Shown piece after piece: positions 1 through 12,900 of a stretch of 64,000 nucleotides of DNA (position 1 is the stretch's first letter; each line of letters starts with the position of its first letter). This stretch comes from Nematostella vectensis. Its lineage: Eukaryota; Cnidaria; Anthozoa; Actiniaria; Edwardsiidae. The notes beneath the pieces were generated by a model, which saw only the letters and a list, made by a program, of their open reading frames with translations, was not told where the DNA came from and searched no databases. The stretch spans positions 6,757,501-6,821,500 of the forward strand of contig NC_064035.1 in assembly GCF_932526225.1 (NCBI RefSeq), read 5' to 3'. Both the position numbers and the translations under genes were made by a program.

Positions 1-609
1 ACAAGAGAAAACAGCAAACCCAAGGTTCTTAAGGTTGTATAATTGAGACTGTTTTATGATTTTTGACAAGAATAGACAGAACGACAATAGCAACTAAATC
101 AAGGAGTATATGTGTTTGCAGTGCCGTTAGCAGGCCTTGAAATATTGGAGGGGCGCAATACAGAAACATTAAGAAAATACTGGATGGCACAGCCATGGTT
201 ATTTCCCCATCCCCTACCACGGTCCTGTTTTGCTGGGGCGCGGCGTCAAGATAAAATTCAGATATTTCTAGTGTCAGTTGGCGTTAATTTTATAAGCGAT
301 GACACCTGATGTCGTCCATCAGGTGTAAAAACTTTTCGAACTTCTAAAACGCTAGACAAATTATTAGAATTCAATATCTATTAACTTTTTTGTACAATCG
401 ATCAGAAAAGTCAGTGAGTCGAAAATGAATAAAAATTATACCATTTATTTTGTTTGATTTTGCTTGTGCGAAATTATGAGAATATATAAAAACTACCAGT
501 ATATATACAGCTGATTTTCGGTTATTACTATAGTTCCATGGTTCAAATTTTTAGGTGGTAATGTTAGGTAATGTTATGGTTCAAATCTTTAGGTGGTTTT
601 CACGATGCG
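1..609. other. 3' flank of MOCS1, otherwise no gene seen
   Basis: No coding exon or RNA gene is recognisable here. Short open frames exist, but none resembles a known protein or has convincing splice context. The part next to MOCS1 should be its 3' untranslated region, because a minus-strand AATAAA (TTTATT on the plus strand) lies at 444-449, about 160 bases after the stop codon. Confidence 0.5.
444..449 (-). terminator. Polyadenylation signal of MOCS1
   Basis: AATAAA on the minus strand, about 160 bases downstream of the MOCS1 stop codon at 610-612. It is the first canonical hexamer after the stop, so it is the likely cleavage signal. Confidence 0.5.
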
Positions 610-3600
610 TCACTTCCCATCGTCCTCTCCGCTCCTTGTGAAGTCCCTCTTGCCGCCAGTCTTCCTCAATAGCATGACGTCACTAATCCGTATATCATGT
701 GACACGGCCTTGCACATGTCGTAGACAGTAAGGGCGGCAACAGATACTGCCGTAAGTGCTTCCATTTCCACGCCTGTGCGACCGACAGTCGTAACAGTGC
801 TGCGAATTTCCACAGCCTGATCTTCCTCTTCGAGCCTGAGAGACAGCTCGATGCGAGTCAGCGGTATATTATGGCAAAGAGGAATCAAAGTTGAGGTGTG
901 CTTTGCTGCCATAATACCCGCTAAATGAGCCGTGGTTAGTACATCACCTTTCTTGATCTTGTTCTCTTTTACTAGTCGAAAGGCCACAGTGGGCAAAAGC
1001 ACTTTGCCCGTCGCAACAGCGATGCGCGTTGTCTCCATTTTGTCCTTGACCTCCACCATTTTAGCCATGCCCGTGCTGTCCACGTGCGTTAGCTTCAGAG
1101 ATCCTGATTGGTTATTGTCCTGACCTATGGTCTCTGATTGGTCACTGTCCTGGTTAGTTGGTTGTGATGTAGTACAAGACATATCTGATTGGCTCTTGTA
1201 TAAATTCATTGGTTGTGATTGGTTGTTCGATCCGTCATTGGAAGTGGAACGCGTTGAATACCGACAAGCTCGTAGAAATGCCACGGGAGTGTTGTCGACG
1301 TGTGTTGAAATTCTATTCCTCATCCAAGCTATAAAAAGGCCAAAGGATTTTTTGTTAATTGGACGCATATTTTACAGTGACGTATCCAGGGGAGTGTGGG
1401 AAAGAGAGAATTTACAGGACAACTCGGGCTTTAATTCAAGGGGGACAAAAACAATTCAAGTGTGCGGGGGGTTCGAGAAAGCACATTGTCCCCCCCTAAA
1501 AAACTTCGGGCAACGCCCCTGCGAGTTATGGGGATCGACTGAAAATCGTGTTCGAGTAATCCAGGTTTTAAGTTCGAACAATTATTTTTATCCGAAATGG
1601 CTGAAGATGTGATGCAAATCCGGAGAAAATTGTGAGCACACTTTAAGTTAATACGGAAACCGAGTTATTCGAATGTGCGTTTTCAGGGTTCTAATGTTAC
1701 TGTGTGCTAAATGTTCTAGTGAGGATCTCTGCTGTTAATGTATAATACCTATTGGGAAACATGAAAGGCATAGCTACGTACATGATAGTCACCCACCAAT
1801 CAGGATCATTGGACGATTCTTTTGCTTCACAATATTAAACATTCCTAAAAAAAAAAAGAAAAGAAATGAACAATTCCTGAAATTCCTTGATGAATTGGAA
1901 TGCAGAGGATCCTGATATTATTGTTAATACAATAGCAGCGTGTCAAAGGCCTGGTGATCCTAGTTATACACGTTATACAGTTTGCAGGTTGCAGAGGGAT
2001 GATACACGCTCGCCGAGTAAGTACGCAGCTGCTTTGTCTCCTATTATCTTTGTTCTACAAAGGAGTTCTTTTGTCTCTATTCTTCTCGTTCTTTGTGTCG
2101 AGGTGCGGATATTGTTCATTTGCCCAATCAAATTGCAGCTTGTAAGAGCTGCATACTGACACACACCCGCAAGTTTTTTTTTACAACTTGCAATGCGTCT
2201 ACATTTATATTACATTTTACTGTGGTCGCCTCTTTCTCCCGGCAGAAATGAAGAGCGTTGGTTGGCTAATTTACTGAAATGATTTTGCAAATTGCATTGC
2301 GATTTGCAAAAACATAATACACAGAGCAATTTCTCTCGCACTGTTGCGGAAAGAAGAAACTAGTTTGACCTTTTTTGCACATGGATGTTACACACGAATT
2401 TTTTTGCAACTCGCAATGCAACAAAATTGCTGTATAAGTTGCAGAAATCAGTGCTGATCGTAACTTGAGTACGCCTACCCCCATGTTGCTCCTCCTTTCG
2501 CTCCATTATAATATCAGTGCTGATATAGTAACATGAGTACGCCTACCCGCATGTTGCTTCTTCTTTCGCCCCACAGCAGCCCCAATCAGCTCCAGCATCT
2601 CATCTGTACTCGCCCCAGACCTCAACGCATCCCGCAAAGACACCTCAGAGTTCCCGAATAAACAAACCTGATATGATTTAACAAGGACATTGTAAGAAAA
2701 CTTTAACTCTTTAGTTATATTTTATATAGAGGGTATCTAAAAGCACATAAACTCTGAAATCGAGTCATTTCCGTGGTCCACTAAATAAACACTGAATAAA
2801 CAAACAAAACTCATTGATTGACTATTCTGCTTGTAAAATCAAAGCCTACTCAATTTTCTTTCATTAGAGCGGACCTACTAGTTGTGTGGGGAGGTTCACG
2901 AAACATTTTTCCGTCACAATAATGGTTGTTGTAAACAATTTTTTTGTGACAGAACAGATAAATTCGTTTCACAAAGATCACAAACAGACCTTGAGGTTTC
3001 CATCTGCAGTGATCCTTAACCGGTTACAGCTACCACAGAACTGCTCACTCATGGAAGTGATAAAACCTACACTGCCTTTAAAGCCAGGAACTTGAAAGCC
3101 CTGCAACATAAATTGAAATATTATAAGTTAAAAACCTGCTACCACTGAATACTAAGCTTATTCACAGGAAAACTTGAGGAAGCTCGAATGGTTCTGAAAG
3201 ATTGGCAAAATCATGAAAATTTTATTGAAATCTTGTCTTGAAGTCTTTTCCCAGAGTTTCCCAGTATTTCTTTACTCAATTGCTAACAGTTCCAAGAGAG
3301 CCTGCTCATCAGATCAAATGTCTGCAAGCTAGGCTTTCGCTATGAAAAAAATAAAAGGGTTCCTGTATCACAGCATCAGATTTGAAATTTCTATTCATGT
3401 ATATTATAAAATAGAATTTTTTTACATCAGATTGAACAAATCATCCTGTCTGTGTCTGGCACTCTGAAAAATTCTCATATTGTCCATTTGCTATCATTTA
3501 TTCTTTTACTTGCAGCTCACCTTAGAGGTGTCATTAGGATGGTCGTCCAATCTACTGAAATCAGGCCATCTCTCCCAGATTAATTTCAGCATTTCTTTAT

Positions 3601-6114
3601 ATGATACAAATTTGCTGTAATTCCACTTATTACCTGCAACAATGGAAAACATGAAGCTATAACTGGATGCGACGTATGACCACCAGATACAGGTGGGGGG
3701 TGGGGTGGGGGTCAAGTCCTAATCATTTACTGCAATTGCTGTAAGAGGGCCCTTTTCATACTATTTCCATTGCAAAACTGGCTAAACTGGTCATGGATAG
3801 ATGCCACAATGCTTGCTAGGGCTCTGTAACAAGGCTGTGGCCAGGGGGAGGGCCAAAAGGGTATACTTAAAATTGTGGGTTTTCTTGTGAAGGACCCTTG
3901 TGCATCCTCCTTTTAGAAATCCCGGCCAGGCCCCTTAACACTTACCATCAAATGGCATGTACTCAATCAGTCTCACATTAATGGCCTACAACAAATAGAA
4001 AACATTTTTAGAGTATTGCTGATATACTTTAAACTCAAGTAAAATATTTTTCCTTTAAAAAATTAACACATTTTGCTGGATACTTTAAACCAAACCTACT
4101 TTATTCTTGGTCAAACTGACAAAATCACAGATCTCATCTTCATTTAGTCCTTTCATGACAACACAGTTAACCTAAAAATATGAGATAATAAAATTCAATT
4201 AAATCCAACAGAAAATAACAATGTCATTTTCCATCCAGTATAGCATGTCATTGCCAGTTCCATATATATGGTAATTACCTTTAATTACATTAAGCTCTAA
4301 TAAGTATTTTTCATTTAACAAAAACTCTTCAGATAAATACCTTAACAGGGTCATATCCTAAGTCCAATGCAGTGTCTATAGCATCCATAACCTTATGCCA
4401 ACCTAAAATATAAAGATAACACTCCAGTTAAACATGAATAGCTCTTTCACATTCTAAAGAGAGAGAGAGATAAGATAGTATGTGAAATAAATACCTTTTC
4501 TCCGAGTTATAAACTCAAACTTTTGCGGCACTAACGTATCTAGACTGATATTAAGTAGATTGAGGCCAGCTCGTTGTAGATGTGGAAGTTTCCTTGCTAG
4601 CGTTATGCCATTGGTGGTCATTCCAAGATCCTGAAGCCCTTCTATACTCCCAAGTTCCTCTGTAATACAAATGTGTGAATAAATGTTTTTTATATAGAAA
4701 AATGCACAATATAATGATAAACAAAGACATAATGGCTACCATATCATCACCGTAATAATTATCAATATAATTTTCATCATAATTATCAATAATAAAAATA
4801 ATTAAAAATAATGGTAGATTTACCCAACAAGTATCACCCTGTGCAATTTCCACTTACCACAAAGCTCTATGATGTCCTTCCGGACCAGAGGCTCACCACC
4901 TGTCAGACGGATCTTGGTCACACCTTGTTTGACAAACATTCTTGCAATAAGAATAATCTCCTCTGAGGAAAGCACCTCATTACTGGGTGTAAGCTTGATA
5001 CCATCCTCTGGCATACAGTACTGGCCTGCATACATAGAACTATTTTTTAGATTGCTAGTACACAGGGCGATGGTTAGAAATTAATATGAGTGAGGCTATA
5101 AAACCATGTCTAATGCAATAAAGCAGAAAATGCAGAGCTCGGCACATATATGATTTATACACTTTAATAATATGTTATGTTATACCGGTACTTACATCTG
5201 AGATTACAGCGCTCAGTCAGAGATATTCTGAGATAATTGTGTTGTCTCCCAAATGTGTCTGTTAAAAACTCACTGAAAGGTCTGATTTCCCTGTCTCCAA
5301 ACAGTGCTTTCCTTTGCCTATCATTGGGCTAGAGAATTAAAATATCACATTAAGTATTATTTATTTGGCTTTTTCCCCTCTGACAGAAAACCAAAGTCAA
5401 GAAACCAACCTACCAAACCAAAGACCAGAAAATTACATAAGCGCCCCGGGCGCTTGTTCGAATCATTTATATGGTATCTTATCAGAAAAACAAATGCACA
5501 GAACAGCAAACGTTCGCAACCGAGCGCTAAACATGCAGTATTGAAGCACAAAATGACAACTTAATGAAACACTTAATGAGTCATGATATAAGCAGAAGAC
5601 AAAGAAAACACATGGCTTGTTTATAAATTCTAAGCAGAAAGAATCCTATAGCACTTAGTGTAAAGGTTAAGTTATTTATACTACCTTTCGTGTTATGTTT
5701 ATATTCGACGGAAAACAAACTTTCCTTGTAACTCGCGATTCTTTTGAGATAAAAAGAAAATTCTTTTTAGAAATTGTAGTTTATTGTTACCGAATCAATT
5801 GGGAATTTAAAAAAATTGGGTCAGAGAGTGCTTCTGACCCTTTCCACTATCCTTACGGAAGGACTTTATTGGCCAACGGACCATGGAATCTAATTGTATC
5901 GAATACTTTTTAAAACATTGCGAATTTCAGCTCTACAAACGAAAACATCAATACTTACAACATTACTTGGTACAATCGACTCTGGGAAAGGTTTCGTATG
6001 TTGCTTCCGGACACCAATAGAGTGGCTACTACAAAAAAACAAGGGTCGCTGGCCACGAACTCCCGAGCTAACATCATTTGCAGGTCTCGCAAAACGAAGC
6101 CATCTCGACGCCAT
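610..6114 (-). CDS. MOCS1: Molybdenum cofactor biosynthesis protein 1 (MoaA-MoaC fusion)
   Basis: This gene converts GTP to cyclic pyranopterin monophosphate, the first step of molybdenum cofactor synthesis, in mitochondria. Eleven exons join in frame to 619 aa (the human fused form is of similar length): 5959-6114, 5196-5328, 4858-5025, 4495-4659, 4341-4402, 4100-4171, 3946-3985, 3521-3633, 2990-3100, 2547-2667, 610-1328. The Arg-rich, acid-poor start ([14 protein letters not shown]) suits a mitochondrial presequence. The radical-SAM MoaA half shows [11 protein letters not shown] with Cys93, Cys97 and Cys100 binding one 4Fe-4S cluster. Cys325, Cys328 and Cys342 (FCGSCNRLR) bind the second. 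The MoaC half (about 458-615) has [17 protein letters not shown] and [10 protein letters not shown]. The last exon is also open from an ATG at 1368, directly preceded by an in-frame TAA, so a separate MoaC product is possible. The fusion uses an acceptor at 1329-1330 that restores frame; that junction is inferred. Confidence 0.93.
2449..2572 (-). repeat. Tandem duplication of MOCS1 exon 10 end with its splice donor
   Basis: The last bases of exon 10 (encoding GRKKKQHAG), the donor and about 30 intron bases occupy 2514-2572. A diverged second copy follows at 2449-2504. Both carry GTAGGCGTACTCA at the junction, so two donors lie about 68 bases apart (after 2547 and after 2479). This is the shortest of five arrays of this type in the window. 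Confidence 0.75.
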
Positions 6115-6933
6115 TGCACAAAGTAAAGCGACTCTTGTTAACCAATTTGCATCACTAAGTATTTCACGTTGACATTAATACTGCAGAGGCGTATCTCTGA
6201 GCGTGAATCACGTTAGATTACAACAAAACAAGTTTCGCAGTCCGCTCCGTGTCAAGTGACTATTTTACGTGAATCCCAATGTGTGCTAACTTCCGACAAA
6301 ACAGCGACAACTATCCGATGACATATCGACTGAAAACCCTTTTATTTTAAATAAATAAATAAATAATTTAATATAGCATTATAAAAATCTCAATGCTTTA
6401 CAAACATCCTACTCTATTCTACTTATATTTCTAATGGTTAAAAACTAATCAATTGTTGTAGTGCTTACAAAATAAGTACGTCTTTAAAGACGATTTAAAT
6501 TTGCTGAGACAGTCGGTGTTTCTAATGTGTAGGGGGAGGGAGTTCCATAATTTAGCTGCAAAGTTTGAAAAAGATCTGTCCCCATAAGTTTTTGTTCGTG
6601 ATTTAGGAATGACGAGAAGGTTTAAAGCATTTTAATGACTTTAATTTAATAAGTACATTAGTAAATTGTAATTTGCGAGTATGTGCAAACAATTACAAAC
6701 AACATTTTCTTTATTCTTTAGAAAGAATTCTAAAGGTCCTAAATAATGATGGGTAGCCTGTGTTGTGACCGCTGTTTCAGTAGATCGCAGTCTCAAGTTG
6801 TCTATCGTGTTCCTTCAAACGTTGTTCAACATCACTGGAAGCTGATTTGTTTTTTCTATTTATTCACATCCGTGAAAAGTATGTTAGAGAAGAAATAGTG
6901 CCGGCGAGTTTGAGAAATTGATTGAAAATAATC
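6115..6933. other. Divergent spacer between MOCS1 and CRNKL1
   Basis: Contains the upstream regions of two divergent genes. The middle holds an old LINE tail, listed separately. No TATA box or other promoter element is convincing, and both genes look like housekeeping genes. Confidence 0.5.
6341..6629 (-). mobile_element. 3' tail of a non-LTR retrotransposon (CR1/L2-like)
   Basis: On the minus strand 6629 to 6449 reads in one open frame to a stop with the typical end of a LINE reverse-transcriptase protein: LLVIPKSRTKTYGD, then FAAKLWNSLPLHIRN, then LKTYLF. It is followed by an A/T-rich tail with short TTTA-type repeats (6341-6370). Only the last ~60 codons are present, so this is a 5'-truncated dead copy. 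The clade is a guess from the motif. Confidence 0.75.
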
Positions 6934-9900
6934 ATGGCGTCTTCAGACTCAGGACCGATGGGAAAGAGAGTCCCAAAAGTGGCAAAGGTCAGTCTAAAAC
7001 ACACGATTACCCGACGTAGACTTGAACTTGTACTTAATTGTTGAATTTACTTATTTGAGCTTATAAGAATTTTACGAGGATAGATCTTATGCGAACAAAA
7101 AAAGTTGAGAGAAGGCTACGTCAGAGAAAAAAATCTTAATTGCGACTTGTTATCGTTTTCAAACTTTGCTCAATGTTTTGTGTGTTCAAGTACTGAGTGC
7201 TTATTTTTTGAAGGCATGTCAGATGACGAGGCTTTATGTAGTTTTACGTCTTTGTTTCTTTTCTTTACAACCCAAGAATTAGCCATGTATACTGTATTAT
7301 GCATGTATAATTTTTCTTATTTTATTTTTGTTGTTCTTTGCCGAGTTTGACAACTCCAAGTTTAGTTGGTGTAGCTTTGACCTGTCTAAGCAAAGCAAGG
7401 ACACGGTTTTCAGGGGGTGGACATGGGAAAAAAAATCCTAAACACGGACCAATTGTTTGGCAATTTCACAGATCACACCCTAAAAAAATCTTTTTTTTTT
7501 ATGAATCACAGAAATAATTCTAAAAATGGCAGAGGAAATAAGATTGAAATGCATAAAGCGAGAACAAGAAATAAATTCCCATAAACTCCATTATCACACT
7601 CACCTTCATTTCTCTTGTCTGCTTAGAACAAATAAGTGATAAATTGTTGTTTTTGCTAGGATTTGAACTCATGCAAGCGAAATTTGTTATTTGAGGATAT
7701 ACAGCCAAGATGTTTTCACAAACCACTTAGCATATCTGGGTCTAATCATGGATCTAATCTGAGACCCCCCATGCCCCCTAAAAGTTAAGGAGACATTTCT
7801 TGCACAGTTTTTTCTGCTCTAGCCTATAAACAACACAACCCTGTGATTTCTATGGTAGATCAAGGTATACGTCCTGAGGGGGATTTAAGATGAGAGATTA
7901 TGCCGTTTCACTACTGAATTGATTGATTCAACTTCGGTTGACTCCCTTGTTTATAGTTAAGAAGATGATTGAGTTGTGTGTTTGGATATTTGGATAGGAA
8001 GGCATGGCGTCTAGATTTAGATAGGTGTATAACATTTTTGTAGCCTGGCATGGCTTAGAATGCAAAAAACTGATGCCATTATTAATTTTACCTATTTCAT
8101 GGTTCTTTTAATTACTTCTTGATTGCACCCACCCTGCTCCTGGTTTTTCCTCAATGTAGGAGTATATGTTTTTCCTTAATGTACTTCCTTCATTTATTAG
8201 CAGTGGCTTTAGGTTGTGGTAGTGGCTCCAAATTTTTATCTGCAAATAGTGTCCTCTATGGTTTCCACTTTGATCCACCATCTAAGAACTTTTATCTTGA
8301 ATAACTAAGGATTGAAGGACATTTAATGTGGAATTCCCTGGAACTTTGTTTTTGATCCCTGTTTTCCATTCTTCAAACCATATTGTATTTCACTCTCAGT
8401 ATCCCACATTGATGGTTCAATAGTGGGGACCTAATTGTAAGACTTGCTAAAATGGCCTTACAAATAGAATCCTGACAATTATTGTTAAAATTGTTTTAAT
8501 TTTCTGTATCAGGTTAAGAACAAGGCACCAGCTCCAGTGCAGATCACTGCTGAGCAGCTTCTCCGAGAAGCAAAAGAACGGCAGCTTGAACTTTCTTTGC
8601 CAGTAAGTATAATTTTAACAATAAATACAATACAATACATACAGCAATTGTTTGATACATTTATGTTAGTTACTTTTTATTTACAAATTTGTGTATAATT
8701 TTTTTAAATTTTAAGCCTCCCAAGCAGAAGATCTCAGACCCTGATGAGCTTGCAGAGTACAAGCTACGCAAACGAAAGGTAAAAAAAACAGTAATACTGT
8801 ATAGTAAAATAGAAATTCAAACCCAAATGGATGTGATCATACTGTACATGTATGATTATTGTTATTTTAGGCATTTGAAGATAATATCCGTAAGAACAGA
8901 TCTGTTGTAGCAAACTGGTTGAAGTACGCTCAGTGGGAAGAATCACAACAAGAGATCCAAAGGTACACAAACAGTGATTAAAATTGGTATTACACTCATG
9001 ATTCACTCTTGATCACTTCTTAAAGTCCTTGCTTAGTCAAACTCTGTATTATTCTTTCTTAAACAGTGAGTGCAAATAATTCTTATGCTTGGAGGGTCAA
9101 TCTTTGTTGTCCTTGTCATGATGACAAATAATTACAGTACCCTTATCAATAAGATTTATAAACAGGGCTGTCAAAAAGTAGGTAAAAGAAGTCTTGTTTT
9201 TATAACCCTGTATACAACTTTTGTATAATTCAACTATAAAAATGTATAAATCACTTGGTTTTGCTCAAATTCTATGTTAAATAGCTGTTATCAAATCTTT
9301 TTATTTAACATCAACCTAAGAAAGCTCTACAGTTGCTATGACGATATGGTGTCTTCTTTCTTAAAGAGTTCAAACCATATGATTTCTCCATTCTAGGGCC
9401 AGATCGGTCTATGAGAGGTCTTTAGATGTTGACCATCGCAACATAACAATATGGCTCAAGTATGCAGAGATGGAAATGAGGTATATCAGCATCAGTAGGT
9501 CCCTAGACCAATCAGCATAACCTGTAAGGAACAAGGCTTATTCTGAGTTTGTGTATTTTAGACATCGGCAGATCAACCATGCAAGGAACATCTGGGACAG
9601 AGCAGTCACCATTCTCCCTAGAGTGAACCAGTTTTGGTAAGACAATTTTTTTCCTTTGCTATACCAATTTGTTATAAGGCTGAAATGAAGATTAGGTTAG
9701 CAACTGAGGATTTACAGGATTTTACTTGGCTTACTGTGTCTTTGTGGGGAAGAACAGCTTACCATCATTAGGGACTTAGGGAGCTTTGTCTGCCTATTTT
9801 TTAAAGGAGGGTGCTTTGTCAAGTTAGGGCTAACAAATTTTTTAATGCTGCAAACTCTAGGTAATGTTTCTAAATTGCTACAAATTAACATAAATTTCAG

Positions 9901-12900
9901 AATATAGAATCAAAATTGACAGTCTACATGTATTATCTTTAAGAATCAAAATGATAAGTATAAGTGTATACAACCTTAAAAAATTGTTAATCTAAAAAAA
10001 ACCTTTAAAAATGTCTTTATACACAAAAACAACTATTAACAGTTGTAGCAGAAGACTTTTTGGCAAACCATCAGGGCCATGGTATTGATGAGGCATGTGC
10101 AGACAAAAAACAAAACACCAGATACAGTATTTATACAATTATCTTCAACATTAATGGTATGAAGTCATTTATTCAATGTCATAACTTTTTTTTGGAATGT
10201 AATGGCTATAAGATTTGCAACATTAGGTAAATCATGTTTTTTTTTTACTTTTTTTTTTGCCCAGGTATAAGTACACTTACATGGAGGAAATGCTTGGTAA
10301 TATAGCAGGGGCCCGTCAGATCTTTGAGCGCTGGATGGAATGGGAACCAGAAGAGCAGGCATGGCACTCGTATATCAACATGGAGTTAAGATACAAGGAA
10401 GTTGAACATGCCCGGACAATTTACGAGAGATTTGTGCTTGTTCACCCCGATGTCAAAAATTGGGTCAAGTTTGCAAAGTTTGAAGAACGTCAAGGTAACA
10501 TTGGTAAGTATATATTTTAAGCGCTAGTAATATAACAATTCATTGTTCTGCTGTTTTCTGTGCTATAGAGTTCTACAAAAAAAAGACTAATTGTCTATCT
10601 ACTGTATAAGAAACTGCTGTTACAGTATAGGGATTTCATAAGAAAAGCGTAGAGATTTATTGTATATGAAAAGCCATATTTATTTTATTACGATTTTAGT
10701 TGGCAGGGCCCACTGTAGTGCCTGTGCCTCATCACTGGGTTCCAGATTTGGCTAATTAAAAATGAATCATATTATCATAATTATATAGTTCTAGGGGAGA
10801 AGGGGGCTGTAGTGATCTACTGAATGAAGGGTGATAGTGCTTGTATGATCTGTTTGTTTTAGTTGGTGCTAGGGGGGTTTATGAGAGGGCCGTAGAGTTC
10901 TATGGAGAAGAACACATGGACGAGAAACTGTTTTTGGCTTTTGGGAAGTTTGAAGAGGGCTGTAAAGAGGTATGCATACCTGTTATTGTATTGTACATTC
11001 TGTTTTGTACAGTTTGCTCATAAATAAATCATCTGTCGCATTAATCTCTGAAAATGGTAATTCCAATTTTTTTGTCAACAAAAGTCTTTTTGCAGACAAA
11101 TAAGCCTGTTGTATATGTAGAGCCTTATCGTATATTTTTTTTACTCATAGCATGATAGAGTTCGCACCATTTACAAGTATGCACTTGACAATCTACCCAA
11201 GGAGCAATGCCAGGTAATGTATTATGCTATACAAATAGCAATGCCAGGTAATGTATTATGCTATACAAATAGCAATGCCAGGTAATGTATCATGCTATAC
11301 ATGTAGCAATGCCAGGTAATGTATTATGCTATACAAATAGCAATGCCAGGTAATGTATCATGCTATACATGTAGCAATGCCAGGTAATGTATCATGCTAT
11401 ACATACATATAGCAGCAATGCCAGGTAATGTATCATGCTATACATACATATAGCAATGCCAGGTAATGTATCATGCTATACATACATATAGCAATGCCAG
11501 GTAATGTATCATGCTATATATACATGTAGCAATGCCAGGTAATGTATTATGCTATACATATAGCAATGCCAGGTAATGTATCATGCTATACATATAGCAA
11601 TGCCAGGTAATGTATCATGCTATACATATAGCAATGCCAGGTAATGTATCATGCTATACATATAGCTAGGCTCTGGGGAATCAAAGGGTAGAAAATTAAT
11701 TAAAAGGGAGGAGGGGGCAAGGTCACCCTGGGTTTATCACTGAAATGCTCACAGGACAAAAATAATATTATCTCTAATTCCTAGGAACTGTACAAGAGCT
11801 TTACACAGCATGAAAAGAAATATGGAGACAAGGGTGGAATTGAGAATGTTATTGTCAGCAAGAGAAAGTTCCAGTATGAAGAGGTACAGTATGTGAATAA
11901 ATCAACTGAAAGAATGCCTGAAAAAATGAACACAATAAGCTGTTGTAGAGCTTTTTTAAATTATTTCCTGTTTACACTGTGAATTTTAGGAGGTAAAGGC
12001 AAACCCTAACAATTATGATGCCTGGTTTGACTACTTGCGTCTGATGGAGGCCGAGGCTGATGTCAGTACAGTCAGGGAGTTGTACGAGAGATCAATTGCC
12101 AATGTCCCACTTGCTGCAGTGAGTACAGCATATTCAACAGCACTGTTCTCTCAATCGTTGCTGTCTTGATAATATGTCATTGATAATATTGTACTGATAA
12201 CTCACCTATTTTAACCACAAGGTTGTAGCAGGGGATGGGGGAGGGCAGAAGGGACTTGGCCGATCCCCCTAGCATTGGACTGGCTTAATTGTATTGTAGT
12301 TGTATTACCCCTTCCCCCTCCCCTTTACGTTTTTGCTTTTGTGACAGGTAACATGCCTGAATTAACATTTTTATGCCTTTTTACTATCTACTTGCAGGAG
12401 AAAACATTGTGGAGAAGGTACATTTACCTGTGGATCAACTATGCTCTGTATGAAGAACTTATGGCCAAGGTAAAAGATAGCTGGGAGTTAATATAAGCCC
12501 TGTCTCTGTTGACATTTTGCTATCGAAAGAGCTTAATAATGTAGTTATTATACATTGAACCAGTCTGTTTTCTTACTTATTTGAACGTAAATACTTGGTG
12601 CAAGAAAAAAAAAAATAAGACAGTGAACATTTTCAATATCATGAGCTGAATCTCTATGAAGCAGATGTTGTCAATTCTGAAAAAAAAGTGCAAGCAAGAG
12701 TTCAGAGAGACTTGAGTTCATTTGACCAAGTGTATCCCTCCTAGTGATTGGTTTTGAAAGTCATTTAATACATCATGTTATTATAAGAGTGAGGATTTTG
12801 TCTACTATCTACAGGATATTGAAAGGACTAGACTTGTGTACAGGGCATGCCTTGATGTTATTCCACATGGAAAGGTAAATGCTTTTTTTTTAATCATTGC

